Of a stretch of DNA of 64,000 nt, positions 18,871 through 27,703 are shown in pieces. This stretch comes from CAZYFH01 sp965249175 (GTDB lineage: Bacteria; Acidobacteriota; Vicinamibacteria; Vicinamibacterales; UBA8438). The notes beneath the pieces were generated by a model. The model was given only the letters and a program-made list of their open reading frames with translations, did no database searches and was not told the DNA's origin. The first letter of the stretch is position 1. Each line of letters opens with the position of its first letter. The translations under genes and the position numbers were made by a program. The stretch lies in NCBI GenBank assembly GCA_965249175.1, contig OZ252227.1, positions 2,418,001 through 2,482,000 on the forward strand. Direction: 5' to 3'.

Positions 18871-20166
18871 GTGCGGGACGAAGCTCGAATTCAGTTGCGG
18901 GAATCGACGACACAGCTCGTCATCGAGGGAGGCCACCGGCTGAGTGGACGAATCGAGGTCGAGGGCAACAAGAATGCGGCGCTGCCGCTGCTGGCCGCGT
19001 GCCTGCTGACCGACCAGGCGTGCGAGCTGACCAACGTGCCGCGGATCACCGATGTCACAGCGATGGGCGAGCTGCTCCGCGGTCTCGGCGCGGAGGTCGA
19101 TGGGCTGGGCTCGACGACGTTGCGCGTGCACGCGCGACACGTCGTCACGGACCGTCCCGACCCGCGACTCGTCGGGCGGTTGCGAGGGTCCGTACTGCTG
19201 GTCGGTCCGCTGCTGGCGCGGCTCGGGCGCGCGCGGCTCGCGCCGCCCGGCGGCGATTTTCCCGCGCGGCGCACGCTCGATGCCCATCTCCAGGCGCTGC
19301 GGGCGATGGGCGCACACGAGGTCGCAGGCGCCGGCCACGCGCTCGACGCCCCCGATGGTTTGAGCGCCGCCTCCATCTATCTCGCGGAAGCGTCAGTCAC
19401 TGGCACGGAAACGGCCCTTCTGGCGGCGGCGGCCGCCCGCGGTGTCTCTGAGATCCGTCACGCGGCCTGCGAGCCGCACGTGGTCGAGCTCTGCGCGTTT
19501 CTCGGCGATATGGGTGTCGACATCGAAGGCGCGGGGACGCCGACGATTCGTGTCGCCGGCGGTGCGCGTCTCAGCGGGGTGACCCACAAGCTGCAGGGCG
19601 ATTACATCGAGGCGGGGAGCTGGGCCGTGGTCGCGGCCATCACCGGTGGGGACCTCGAGGTGACTGGCGCCCGTGCGAGCGACCTCGAGCCCGTCACGGC
19701 GGTGCTGCGACGAATGCAGCTGCGGTGCGAAGTCGAGGACGGGTGTCTCCGGATCGGCGCGTCGTCCCCGCGCGGCATTCGGCAGATTACGACCGCGCCC
19801 TGGCCTGGATTCCCGAGCGACATGGTCAGCCTAGTCAGCGTGCTCGCCACGCAGGCGGAGGGCCGCACGCTGATTCATGACTGGATGTACGAGCTGCGTC
19901 TCTTCGCGCTCGAGCAGCTGAGCGGGATGGGCGCGAACCTGTTTCTGTGCGATCCCCACCGCATGATCGTCGACGGTCCGAGCCAGCTCCGCGGCCGCAA
20001 CCTCGACACCCGCGACCTCCGTTCCGGTATGGCGCTCATTGCGGCGGCGCTCGGCGCGAGCGGAGAGAGTCGCGTGGGACCGCTGGAGACCGTCGAACGG
20101 GGCTACGCCAACCTCGTCGGTCGACTGCGTGCTCTCGGCGCACGGGTGTCGGTCGAGTCAGCCTAA
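18871..20166 (+). CDS. murA: UDP-N-acetylglucosamine 1-carboxyvinyltransferase MurA, Asp-type active site
   Basis: First committed step of murein synthesis, transferring enolpyruvate to UDP-GlcNAc. 431 residues with SGRIEVEGNKNAALPLLAAC (Lys and Asn ligands) and a normal inside-out barrel length. The loop that normally reads GGCAIGxRP reads PPGGDFPARRTLDAHL: the active-site Cys is Asp (codon 19255-19257, residue 129) and the loop is one residue shorter. Asp-type MurA enzymes are known to be insensitive to fosfomycin. GTG start 6 bp after murB; last gene of the operon. Confidence 0.92.
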   Translation: MRDEARIQLRESTTQLVIEGGHRLSGRIEVEGNKNAALPLLAACLLTDQACELTNVPRITDVTAMGELLRGLGAEVDGLGSTTLRVHARHVVTDRPDPRLVGRLRGSVLLVGPLLARLGRARLAPPGGDFPARRTLDAHLQALRAMGAHEVAGAGHALDAPDGLSAASIYLAEASVTGTETALLAAAAARGVSEIRHAACEPHVVELCAFLGDMGVDIEGAGTPTIRVAGGARLSGVTHKLQGDYIEAGSWAVVAAITGGDLEVTGARASDLEPVTAVLRRMQLRCEVEDGCLRIGASSPRGIRQITTAPWPGFPSDMVSLVSVLATQAEGRTLIHDWMYELRLFALEQLSGMGANLFLCDPHRMIVDGPSQLRGRNLDTRDLRSGMALIAAALGASGESRVGPLETVERGYANLVGRLRALGARVSVESA

Positions 20167-20176
20167 CCCCAGGCGG

Positions 20177-22039
20177 TCAGCGCGGTGGGTCCGGTGGGAC
20201 CACCGGCCGTTGGGTGCCGGGTGGAATCGGGGTCGCTCGTGGTTGGGTCTGCGGAGGGACCTGCGGCGGCGGCGGGGGTGCGGCCAGTCCGCCGGCGACC
20301 GCACCGGTGTCGCTGCTCACCCGAAAAGGCAGCAGGTCTTCCTCGTCGAGATCCAGGACACGCAGGATGTGCGGCGTCAAGGTCAGGACGATATCGGTTT
20401 CTTGCGTCTCGGTCTTGCTCCGGCCAAACAGGCGCCCGAGCACCGGGATGCTGCTCAGGCCGGGGATCCCCTCCAGCACCTCGCGCTCATCGTCTCGGAT
20501 CAACCCGGCGAGAATGCTGGTCTCGCCATCCATGAGCCTGATGGACGTCGTGATTTCTCGATTCCCGAACTGCGGGAGGTCGCCAAAGCCGGTGCCCGAG
20601 ATATTGCTGATCTTCACACCGAGGTCGAGTGAGACCTCGTCGTTGTGATGGATACGCGGGGTGATGTCGATGTTGACCCCGATGTTGCGGTAGTTGAACG
20701 ACGTGATCGGTTGCTGGCTGACGCCTCCTGCGGCAATCGGCGCAAACGTCGTCACCGGGACGGGCACCTCCTCGCCGAAGGCGGCCGTCGCCGCGACGCC
20801 GTCGGACGTGCGCAGGTGGGGGTTGGCCAGGACGCGTGTGTTGGAGTGGCTCTCGAGCAGGCGCATGAACAGGCTCGGCAAGTTGGCGACGAAGACGTCG
20901 GATCCGGACAGGCCGCGGACGTCGTCGAGGCTGAGGCCGGCGGACGGGTCGAGGCCGAGCACGGCGTCGAGGCCGAACGTGCCAGGCGAGGCGAACTGCA
21001 AGCCGTACTCGCGCAGTGTCTGCCGGTCGGCTTCGAGGAGCTGGACCTCGATGACGACCTCGGCGCGCGCCTTGTCGATCGCCTTTAGCAGTTTGGCCGC
21101 CGCCTCGATACGTTCGGGCGTGTCCTTGATCGAGATCGCGTTCGTCGCGGTCACCGGCGCCAGTCGACGCAAGTCGATCACGAGGCGGAGCAGGTCGATC
21201 GTCTCCGCGACGTTGGCGTTGCTGAGATAGAACGTGCGCACGATCTCCTCCTCGTACTCTCGCCGCTTGGCGGGGGTGTCGGGGATGATCGTCACGGTGC
21301 GCGGCGCGGTGACGCGGAAGAAGTTCTGGGTGGTGGCGGCGACCGACGCCAGCGCCGTGTCGAACGTGGTTGACCGTAGGTCGGCGGAGACGATCGAGTC
21401 ACGAAACGCCGGGTCGAAGATCACGTTGACTCCGCCGAACTGCCCGAGGGCCGAGAAGACGTCGCGCGCGCTGGACTCACGGAACACGACGCTGTCGGGC
21501 AACGCAATGCCGCGCGGCACGTCGAGCCCAGGCGGCGCGGCATTGCGGGTCCGGTCGATGAGTGCTTCGAGCTCGGTCTGGCCTTCTTCGCGCGCCGCGA
21601 GCTTGGTGCGGACCTTGTGCCGTGTGTCTCGCAGCTCCCGCACGATGTCGCCCACCGTGGGGTTGAGGTCGTGCGCGATCTGATACTCGGCCAGCGCCGC
21701 TTCCCACTGCGACAGGCGCGACAGGCGACGGCCTTCGGCGTAGTGGGCCTGGGCGGCCCGCATCTTGGCGCGGTCGAGCGCCAGTTGTGCGTCGCGATCG
21801 CCCGGGTGCTCCTGGAGGACGCGCGTGTACTCGACCACCGCGAGGTCGAAATCGCGCTGCATCTCGGCCTGCTGCGCCGCGCGGAACGAGGCGCCGGTCG
21901 CGCAGCCGGCGGCGGTGATGGCGACAGCGAGAATCGTGGCGGCGAGCGCGGGGGCCGAGGCGGCGGTGGTCCGGCTGATGGGCTGGCTGATGTCTGGGAA
22001 GGGCCCTCTACCGGCCGGACGAATCGTTGGCGATGACAT
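20177..22039 (-). CDS. Secretin-family outer membrane lipoprotein with N-terminal TPR-like helices
   Basis: 620 residues from ATG 22039 (MSSPTIRPAGRG). A long leader ends in a lipobox ITAAGC with Cys46. Helical repeats (about 50-135) precede secretin N-type domains and the C-terminal secretin barrel signature (NYRNIGVNIDITPRI... TSIRLMDGETSILAGLIRD... PVLGRLFG... LTPHIL, about 470-585), then a Pro-rich tail. This differs from the PilQ at 43349, so it may be a GspD-like secretion pore or a pilus-related secretin. It overlaps the end of the LolA-like gene by 32 nt. Confidence 0.85.
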   Translation of the reverse strand: MSSPTIRPAGRGPFPDISQPISRTTAASAPALAATILAVAITAAGCATGASFRAAQQAEMQRDFDLAVVEYTRVLQEHPGDRDAQLALDRAKMRAAQAHYAEGRRLSRLSQWEAALAEYQIAHDLNPTVGDIVRELRDTRHKVRTKLAAREEGQTELEALIDRTRNAAPPGLDVPRGIALPDSVVFRESSARDVFSALGQFGGVNVIFDPAFRDSIVSADLRSTTFDTALASVAATTQNFFRVTAPRTVTIIPDTPAKRREYEEEIVRTFYLSNANVAETIDLLRLVIDLRRLAPVTATNAISIKDTPERIEAAAKLLKAIDKARAEVVIEVQLLEADRQTLREYGLQFASPGTFGLDAVLGLDPSAGLSLDDVRGLSGSDVFVANLPSLFMRLLESHSNTRVLANPHLRTSDGVAATAAFGEEVPVPVTTFAPIAAGGVSQQPITSFNYRNIGVNIDITPRIHHNDEVSLDLGVKISNISGTGFGDLPQFGNREITTSIRLMDGETSILAGLIRDDEREVLEGIPGLSSIPVLGRLFGRSKTETQETDIVLTLTPHILRVLDLDEEDLLPFRVSSDTGAVAGGLAAPPPPPQVPPQTQPRATPIPPGTQRPVVPPDPPR

Positions 22040-22763
22040 AGGTGTCTCGAGGGATCTCGAACGCAAACACGTTATCGGACAATCCTTGGTTTTCCTTGAG
22101 GTTCGAGAACACATACGTCGAGACGGCCCCCTGGAAATCGGTCGTTGCCATTCGCCGGATCTCCAGGCTGGACCGGTCGATCGCCAGCTCCAGCCATTCG
22201 TAGTTGGCGTCGGCCCGGAGCGGCGTCAGGCGGATCACCCAGGTGCCACGGGGCGCATCGGGGGCCTCGGCGTGCCTGGCGGTGAAATCGCGTGCCAGGT
22301 CGCCACGGCCGGCGAGAAAGGCCGCCGGGTTGGACGCGCCAGCGTCTGGGGGCACCTCGCTCACGATGACCTCGCGGTCGTCGGGAAAGTGGGCGTAGAT
22401 CGTCTCCCCGTCCGACACGAACTGCTTTCGCTCGGGTTCGGTGTAGTCGAATCGCCACCGCCCCGGCCGCTTGACCCGCACGATACCGCGTTCCACGTCG
22501 GTGGTTGTAAGTACGCCGCCCGAGATGCGCTGCTCGAAATCGGCCGAAAAATCGCTAATGGCCGCGTATCGCCCCTGCAGCGCATCGACCAGTTCTCCGA
22601 TTGGCGGCGCGCCAGGGGCTTGGGCGTTGGCGTGGCCCGGCGGGCACGTGACGGCCGCGCAGATGAGCGCGAGGCAGGCCGCTAGCCCTTGAGGGCGCCG
22701 GCGACGGGCGGCTTCTGCTTCGGCGCGTCCTTGGCTTCGGTCGGGAGCTTCGCTGCCATCCAC
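22008..22763 (-). CDS. LolA-like outer-membrane lipoprotein carrier protein
   Basis: Periplasmic carrier moving lipoproteins from the inner to the outer membrane. Core: LQGRYAAISDFSADFEQRI, RGIVRVKRPGRWRFDYTEPE, QFVSDGETIYAHFPDD and a C-terminal hydrophobic-ligand fold. A signal peptide ends ANAQA. The start is uncertain: no ATG exists near the signal, so I use a GTG at 22763 inside the rhodanese gene, giving MDGSEAPDRSQGRAE before the basic n-region. Overlaps both neighbours, so the three genes form a tight operon; the downstream secretin is a plausible client. Confidence 0.8.
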   Translation of the reverse strand: MDGSEAPDRSQGRAEAEAARRRRPQGLAACLALICAAVTCPPGHANAQAPGAPPIGELVDALQGRYAAISDFSADFEQRISGGVLTTTDVERGIVRVKRPGRWRFDYTEPERKQFVSDGETIYAHFPDDREVIVSEVPPDAGASNPAAFLAGRGDLARDFTARHAEAPDAPRGTWVIRLTPLRADANYEWLELAIDRSSLEIRRMATTDFQGAVSTYVFSNLKENQGLSDNVFAFEIPRDTYVIANDSSGR

Positions 22764-23056
22764 TCGACGATGCCTCCTTTGAGCGCGCTGGCGCGATGGC
22801 CGTCCCGGATGAGTGCCGCAGCGACGCGTGCGCTGACGATCTCTTCCGGGTCCGAGTCGTACGCGACGATCTCGCGGTCGCGAGGGAGCGACGAGGCATC
22901 GAAGTCGGGCGGGGCGAGGCGCACCGCACCCGGGAGGCGCACCGTGCTGTGCTCGTAGGGGTACTTCAACCGAACGTCGATGACGACCGGCGCCGCTGCC
23001 GCGTCTCCTTCGAGATGCGCTTGTAGCGCTTCCTTCGTGATGCGCGGAATCGGCAT
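22682..23056 (-). CDS. Rhodanese-fold protein lacking the catalytic Cys
   Basis: 124 residues with the rhodanese fold signatures VVIDVRLKYPYEHSTVRLPGA and a C-terminal KGGIVEWMAAKLP. Where active sulfurtransferases have Cys in a CxxGxR loop, this protein reads IVAYDSDPEEIVSARVA, with Asp-Ser-Asp and no Cys. It is therefore probably not a sulfurtransferase and may bind or regulate. First gene of the rhodanese-LolA-secretin operon. Confidence 0.75.
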   Translation of the reverse strand: MPIPRITKEALQAHLEGDAAAAPVVIDVRLKYPYEHSTVRLPGAVRLAPPDFDASSLPRDREIVAYDSDPEEIVSARVAAALIRDGHRASALKGGIVEWMAAKLPTEAKDAPKQKPPVAGALKG

Positions 23057-23117
23057 GGCGGTATTGTCGAAGGCGGAACGGTGTCAAGACGCCGCGGTCA
23101 CCGTTAGGCTGGATCGG

Positions 23118-23160
23118 GTCAGTTGATTGAGCACCCGCCGGCCGTCAGTTGATTGAGCAC
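23118..23160. repeat. Pair of 17-bp direct repeats at the FmdB-like gene end
   Basis: GTCAGTTGATTGAGCAC occurs at 23118-23134 and 23144-23160, 26 bp apart. The second copy contains the FmdB-like stop codon. It looks like a short local duplication; no function is evident. Confidence 0.4.
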
Positions 23161-23372
23161 GCGCCCGGTCCGCGCACGTCCCCGCACGCGCCGCACGGCT
23201 GAACTGCATCCTGGCGGCTGCCACCGGACGGTGTCGTCGACACCGCGAACACCGACAGCTGGCGCGACAAGGTCTCGCCGTCACAGCTCGGGCAGTGGGG
23301 GAGACGCTGGCCTCGAACGATCGCTTCGAACGCGTGGTCACATTGATCGCAAACGTATTCATAAATGGGCAT
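23145..23372 (-). CDS. FmdB-family zinc ribbon protein
   Basis: 75 residues starting MPIYEYVCDQCDHAFEA, with two CxxC knuckles (Cys8/Cys11 and CPSC near 32-35) typical of the FmdB/CxxC_CxxC_SSSS regulatory family, and a further Cys-rich tail (PCGACGDVRGPGAC). Function in the family is poorly defined. Divergent from ilvA, with a shared 35-bp promoter region containing TATAAG. Confidence 0.8.
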   Translation of the reverse strand: MPIYEYVCDQCDHAFEAIVRGQRLPHCPSCDGETLSRQLSVFAVSTTPSGGSRQDAVQPCGACGDVRGPGACSIN

Positions 23373-23407
23373 GGCTGTGCCGTCTATAAGAGTACGTCGA
23401 GCATACC

Positions 23408-24934
23408 ATGACGCCTGACCCCACCATCGACGCGACGCTTCGGCGAATCCTGACGAGTCGGGTCTACGACGTTGCCCGTGAAACCGCGCTCGACCACGCC
23501 CAACGGCTCTCAACGCGATACGCGAACAGCATCCTGCTCAAACGGGAGGATCTGCAGCCGGTGTTCAGCTTCAAGGTGCGGGGGGCGTACAACAAGCTCG
23601 TCCATCTCTCCGACACGGAGCGGACGGCCGGCGTCATCTGTGCGTCCGCCGGGAACCACGCGCAGGGTGTCGCCTATGCGGCCCGTCGTCTCGGCATTCG
23701 CGCGCGAATCGTCATGCCCCGCACCACGCCCGCCATCAAGGTCGAGGCCGTCGCGGCCCTGGGTGCCGACGTGGAGCTTCACGGTGATGACTATCAGGCC
23801 GCGGAAGCGCAGTGTGAGCAGCTCGTCGCGTCGACCGGTCTGACGTGTGTCCACCCGTTCGATGACCCACTGGTCATCGCTGGTCAGGGGACCATCGGTG
23901 ACGAGATCATCCGACAGTGTCCCGGCCGAGTGGACGTGGTGTTCGTGCCGGTCGGCGGCGGCGGTCTCATTGCTGGCATTGGAAGCTACATCAAGGCGCT
24001 GATGCCCGAGATGCGCATCGCGGGGGTCGAGCCGTACGAATCCGATGCGTTGTATCGATCCCTGGCCGCCGGACGGCGTATCCGATTGGACCGCGTCGGC
24101 ATCTTCGCGGACGGGGTCGCGGTCCGCGAAGTTGGTGTCCTGCCATTCGCGGCGGCGCGTCACGTCGTCGACGAGGTCGTGCGTGTCACGAACGACGAGA
24201 TTTGCGCCGCGATCAAGGACATCTTCGACGATACGCGCACCGTCGCGGAGCCCGCAGGCGCCCTTGCGGTGGCCGGGGTCCGCGCAGTCGTCGCGCGGGA
24301 CGGCATCAGCGGTCAGCGGCTCGTCGCCATCGTGAGCGGCGCCAACATGAACTTCGACCGCCTCCGCTTCGTTGCGGAGCGGGCCGAGCTCGGGGAAGCG
24401 CGCGAGGCGTTGTTCGGTGTGACGATCCCCGAGCGCCCGGGGGCGTTCAGGGAGTTTTGCGCGGCGATCGGACGTCGAGTCATCACCGAATTCAACTATC
24501 GGCTGGCCGACCGAGACGAAGCGCACATCTTCGTGGGGATCGGCACCGAGTCCCGCGCCGATGCCGCAGCGCTCGTCGAGAGCCTCACCGCGCGGGGTTA
24601 CGCCACGATGGATCTCTCCGCGGACGAGATGGCGAAGCTCCATATTCGACACCTGGTCGGGGGACATGCGCCGAGTGTGCGGGAGGAATTTGTGTGTCGC
24701 TTCGAGTTTCCCGAACGACCGGGCGCGCTCATACAGTTTCTGGAGGCGCTGGGCGGGCGCTGGAACATCAGCCTGTTTCACTATCGCAACCACGGGTCGG
24801 ATTTCGGCCGCGTGCTGGCGGCGTTCGAGGTGCCCGAGGGCGAACGCCCCGCCTTCGACGCGTTTCTCGACACACTCGGCTACCGGTATGTCGTCGAAGC
24901 GGATCACCGCGCCTACGAGCTCTTCCTTGGGTGA
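23408..24934 (+). CDS. ilvA: Threonine dehydratase (biosynthetic, two regulatory domains)
   Basis: PLP enzyme converting threonine to 2-oxobutanoate for isoleucine synthesis. The 508 residues include the PLP lysine in FSFKVRGAYNKL (about 54), ASAGNHAQGVAYAA, the glycine loop VPVGGGGLIAGI, and SGANMNFDRLRFVAE. Two ACT-like C-terminal domains follow (VTIPERPGAFREFC near 339 and FEFPERPGALIQFL near 433), the architecture of allosteric, isoleucine-inhibited enzymes. Convergent with threonine synthase, 52 bp apart. Confidence 0.95.
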   Translation: MTPDPTIDATLRRILTSRVYDVARETALDHAQRLSTRYANSILLKREDLQPVFSFKVRGAYNKLVHLSDTERTAGVICASAGNHAQGVAYAARRLGIRARIVMPRTTPAIKVEAVAALGADVELHGDDYQAAEAQCEQLVASTGLTCVHPFDDPLVIAGQGTIGDEIIRQCPGRVDVVFVPVGGGGLIAGIGSYIKALMPEMRIAGVEPYESDALYRSLAAGRRIRLDRVGIFADGVAVREVGVLPFAAARHVVDEVVRVTNDEICAAIKDIFDDTRTVAEPAGALAVAGVRAVVARDGISGQRLVAIVSGANMNFDRLRFVAERAELGEAREALFGVTIPERPGAFREFCAAIGRRVITEFNYRLADRDEAHIFVGIGTESRADAAALVESLTARGYATMDLSADEMAKLHIRHLVGGHAPSVREEFVCRFEFPERPGALIQFLEALGGRWNISLFHYRNHGSDFGRVLAAFEVPEGERPAFDAFLDTLGYRYVVEADHRAYELFLG

Positions 24935-24986
24935 CTGCGTTGCGATCCCGCATCACCATCACCCTGACCGACGAGCGCACGGGCAA

Positions 24987-26312
24987 CTACCGGTCGGTCA
25001 GCTCAGCGACCGTCCGCTTCACCGCGTCATAGTCGTTCGGGAGCTCGATCGGACCGTTCGCGAAGCGGGGTGTGACGTCGGGGAGCGCGTTGCGATGGTA
25101 GCCGAGCTTGAAGTCGGTGAACTTCAGGCCGTTGGCGGTCGAGATGACAACAACGCGGTCTGTCGGCGCGATATCACCCTGGGCGAGCAACTTGATCAGG
25201 ACGGCCAGCGCGACGCCGGTGTGCGGACAGTTGTACATCCCCGTGCGGTCCGCGCGCGCCGCCGCGTCGGCCAACTCGGTCTCCGTCGCCTGTTCGACGA
25301 GGCCGTCGTGTCGCTGGAGCGTGCGGATGGCCTTGGTAATCGAGATCGGGTTTCCGATCTGAATCGCCGACGCCTGCGTCGGGGTGGCGGTGATCGGCTC
25401 GAAACACCAGTCGTTGCGAAAGGCGAGATACAGCGGGTTCGCGGCCGCCGCCTGAGCGACGACGATGCGCGGGCGGCGCGCGATGACGCCGAGACTCGAC
25501 ATCATGTCGAACCCCGCGCCGAGTGCGCTGACGTTGCCGAGATTGCCGCCTGGAATGATGATCACATCGGGCACTTCCCAGTCGAACTGCTGGACGATCT
25601 CGACGGCTACCGTCTTCTGGCCCTCGAGGCGCAGGCTGTTCATCGAGTTCGCCAGATAGATGCCTTCCTCCGTGGCGAGTCGTGTGACGATCGCCATGCA
25701 GCCGTCGAAATCGGTGTCGAGCGCGAGCACGGTCGCCCCGTTGGCGAGCGGCTGGACGAGCTGCGCGGTCGACACTTTCCCGCGCGGGAGAATGACGATG
25801 GCCGGAATACCGCCGGCCGCCGCGTACGCGGCGAGCGACGCCGAGGTGTCACCCGTGGACGCGCAGGCAACCGCGCGAATCGGGCGCCCCTCCTGCATCA
25901 TCTGTCGGACCACCGAGACCAGCACCGTCATCCCGAGGTCCTTGAACGACCCGGTGTGCGAGTTGCCGCAGAGCTTCACCCAGAGATCGCGGAGACCGAG
26001 CTCCTGGCCGAGTCGTTCGGCCCAGAACAGGTTGGTGCCGCCCTCGTCCATCGACACGATGTTGTCGTCGTGCACGGCGGGGCAGACCCACTCCTTCTTG
26101 CCCCACACGGACGAGCCATACGGCCAGGTCGTCCGCTTGTAGCGATCGTCGAACAAGCGCATCCAGGCGACCGGCGAGCGATCGCGCAGCGCGTCGAGAT
26201 CGTGCGAGACCTCGAGCAGATCTCCGCATTGCGGGCACCGGTACATCGGCTCCAGCAGGGAGTGCTCCCCGTCGCACCCGGCGATGCACCGCAGGACTGA
26301 TCGATAGGCCAT
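24987..26312 (-). CDS. thrC: Threonine synthase
   Basis: Forms threonine from O-phosphohomoserine with PLP. 441 residues. A zinc-ribbon-like N-terminus (CIAGCDGEH... YRCPQCGDLL) precedes the catalytic core with PLP lysine in NSHTGSFKDLGMTVL, CASTGDTSASLAAYAAAGG, and the phosphate loop PGGNLGNVSALGAG. It feeds the convergent ilvA pathway. A second, more divergent paralogue lies at 35209-36387. Confidence 0.93.
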   Translation of the reverse strand: MAYRSVLRCIAGCDGEHSLLEPMYRCPQCGDLLEVSHDLDALRDRSPVAWMRLFDDRYKRTTWPYGSSVWGKKEWVCPAVHDDNIVSMDEGGTNLFWAERLGQELGLRDLWVKLCGNSHTGSFKDLGMTVLVSVVRQMMQEGRPIRAVACASTGDTSASLAAYAAAGGIPAIVILPRGKVSTAQLVQPLANGATVLALDTDFDGCMAIVTRLATEEGIYLANSMNSLRLEGQKTVAVEIVQQFDWEVPDVIIIPGGNLGNVSALGAGFDMMSSLGVIARRPRIVVAQAAAANPLYLAFRNDWCFEPITATPTQASAIQIGNPISITKAIRTLQRHDGLVEQATETELADAAARADRTGMYNCPHTGVALAVLIKLLAQGDIAPTDRVVVISTANGLKFTDFKLGYHRNALPDVTPRFANGPIELPNDYDAVKRTVAELTDR

Positions 26313-26476
26313 GTCGACGTATCAGTGTACGCGAAGGTCGAGGCGTCGGCGGTCAGCCCGGGCCAGACCCGCGGCCGGAGTCAGGTGAGCAAGAGGGATG
26401 CAGGGGAGCTCGCTGGGCGTCGGGAGATCGGGGGCGCCGTCGGCCGGAGTCTACCGGCTTTGCCTGGACAGGATGA

Positions 26477-26552
<76 letters not shown>

Positions 26553-26568
26553 ATCCCTTTGTAATCAA

Positions 26569-27678
26569 TCACTTACTGAGATTCATCTTGTCACTGCCAG
26601 CCGGTACTACCAGCCGAATACGCGGACGCGTCGGCATGGGCGGCGGAACCTGTCGGCCATCGTCGGCGTGAAGTCGCTCAATCGCCGCCGCATGTTTTGC
26701 CAGCTGCGGTGGCGCGTAGATCATCGTGGTCTCAGGGTTCGTATGCCCGTACAGATCTTGAATGTCGGCCACATCTGAGCCCGTTCGTCTCAGACCCGCC
26801 GCGAACGAGTGGCGGATTTGGTACACCGTGAAGGGGTCCCGGTTGGCGCGGCGCGCGGCGGCCCGAATGGCCTTATTCGCGCTCGGGCAGGACCAGGGGC
26901 CGAACGCGTCACGCGCGATAAAGTCTCTCGCGGCGTCCAATCCGTCGCCGATCAAAGGGATCGCGGCGAGTTTCCCACCTTTCCCACGCGGAGCCGCGAC
27001 GAACGGCACCGGCTCGGCCAGGCGGAAATCAGCCTGGCCGAGCCGTCCCATCTGGGACGGGCGCATGCCGGTCCAATGCATCAGCTGCAACCGTGCGTGT
27101 GTTTTCGAGCGTGGGGACAGTTGCCCCAGCACGTCGGCAATGTGCCGCCGGTCAATCCAGCGTGGCGTCGGTGGCGGGAGCGGGAACCTCATCAAGTCGA
27201 TGAACTCAGCGGCAGCACGGCGGCCGTAGAGGACTTTGACGAGGTTCGTCAGCGCGTCTCGGCGGAGGTTACACGTGGCGGCCGAGCGCATCTCGCGCCA
27301 CGCGCGGAGCTGGACATTCAGTGCCGGGGTCTGGTCGGGGAGCGCCAGCGTGCGAAGGTGCCCGAACGTCGGCAGCCACGTCGCAATGTGGCGTTTCCTG
27401 TCCTTGATGCTCACGAGCGTCGTCCGCACCTGTTCCAGGTACCGGCCCGCGTCGTGCGCCAGCGTGTGCAGCGTGCCGTGCGGCAGCGTGCGCAGGCTCG
27501 CCCGCAACTCGTCCCGCCGCGCCCGGATCGTCTTGAGCGACGTGCCGGACGGGAAGCGGATCTCGCGCTGGACGCCGTGCACCTTCACGGTGGCGGCCAG
27601 GCCATACCTGTCCTTGTAGACACCTTCGGCGACGCGGGTGCGGCGGCCTCGGCTCTCGGTACGTGGGGTGTCTGGCAT
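26569..27678 (-). CDS. Tyrosine-type site-specific integrase
   Basis: 369 residues. N-terminal arm-like region, SAM-like core-binding domain (about 70-180) and C-terminal catalytic domain. Catalytic residues visible: Arg in HWTGMRPSQMGRL (about 209), Lys in PRGKGGKLAAIPL, Arg and His in YQIRHSFAAGL (the first box His replaced by Tyr, a known variant), His in LYGHTNPETT, and nucleophile Tyr in MIYAPPQ. It reads toward the tRNA and ends 16 bp before it, the normal integrase/att geometry. Confidence 0.93.
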   Translation of the reverse strand: MPDTPRTESRGRRTRVAEGVYKDRYGLAATVKVHGVQREIRFPSGTSLKTIRARRDELRASLRTLPHGTLHTLAHDAGRYLEQVRTTLVSIKDRKRHIATWLPTFGHLRTLALPDQTPALNVQLRAWREMRSAATCNLRRDALTNLVKVLYGRRAAAEFIDLMRFPLPPPTPRWIDRRHIADVLGQLSPRSKTHARLQLMHWTGMRPSQMGRLGQADFRLAEPVPFVAAPRGKGGKLAAIPLIGDGLDAARDFIARDAFGPWSCPSANKAIRAAARRANRDPFTVYQIRHSFAAGLRRTGSDVADIQDLYGHTNPETTMIYAPPQLAKHAAAIERLHADDGRQVPPPMPTRPRIRLVVPAGSDKMNLSK

Positions 27679-27703
27679 GGGTGCGCTGTTCCGTCTGGCG
27701 ATC

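Noticed and set aside
23118..23160. 17-bp direct repeats considered as an attachment site or operator
   Set aside because: Only two copies 26 bp apart at a gene end, with no recombinase and no promoter; a local duplication is enough to explain them.
24561..26300. A 579-codon plus-strand open frame over threonine synthase
   Set aside because: Composition is that of a complementary-strand shadow, and the minus strand encodes a complete threonine synthase.
26553..26610. A dedicated promoter for tRNA-Ala within the element
   Set aside because: The best -10-like words (TACAAA) have no -35 at a workable distance; not supported.
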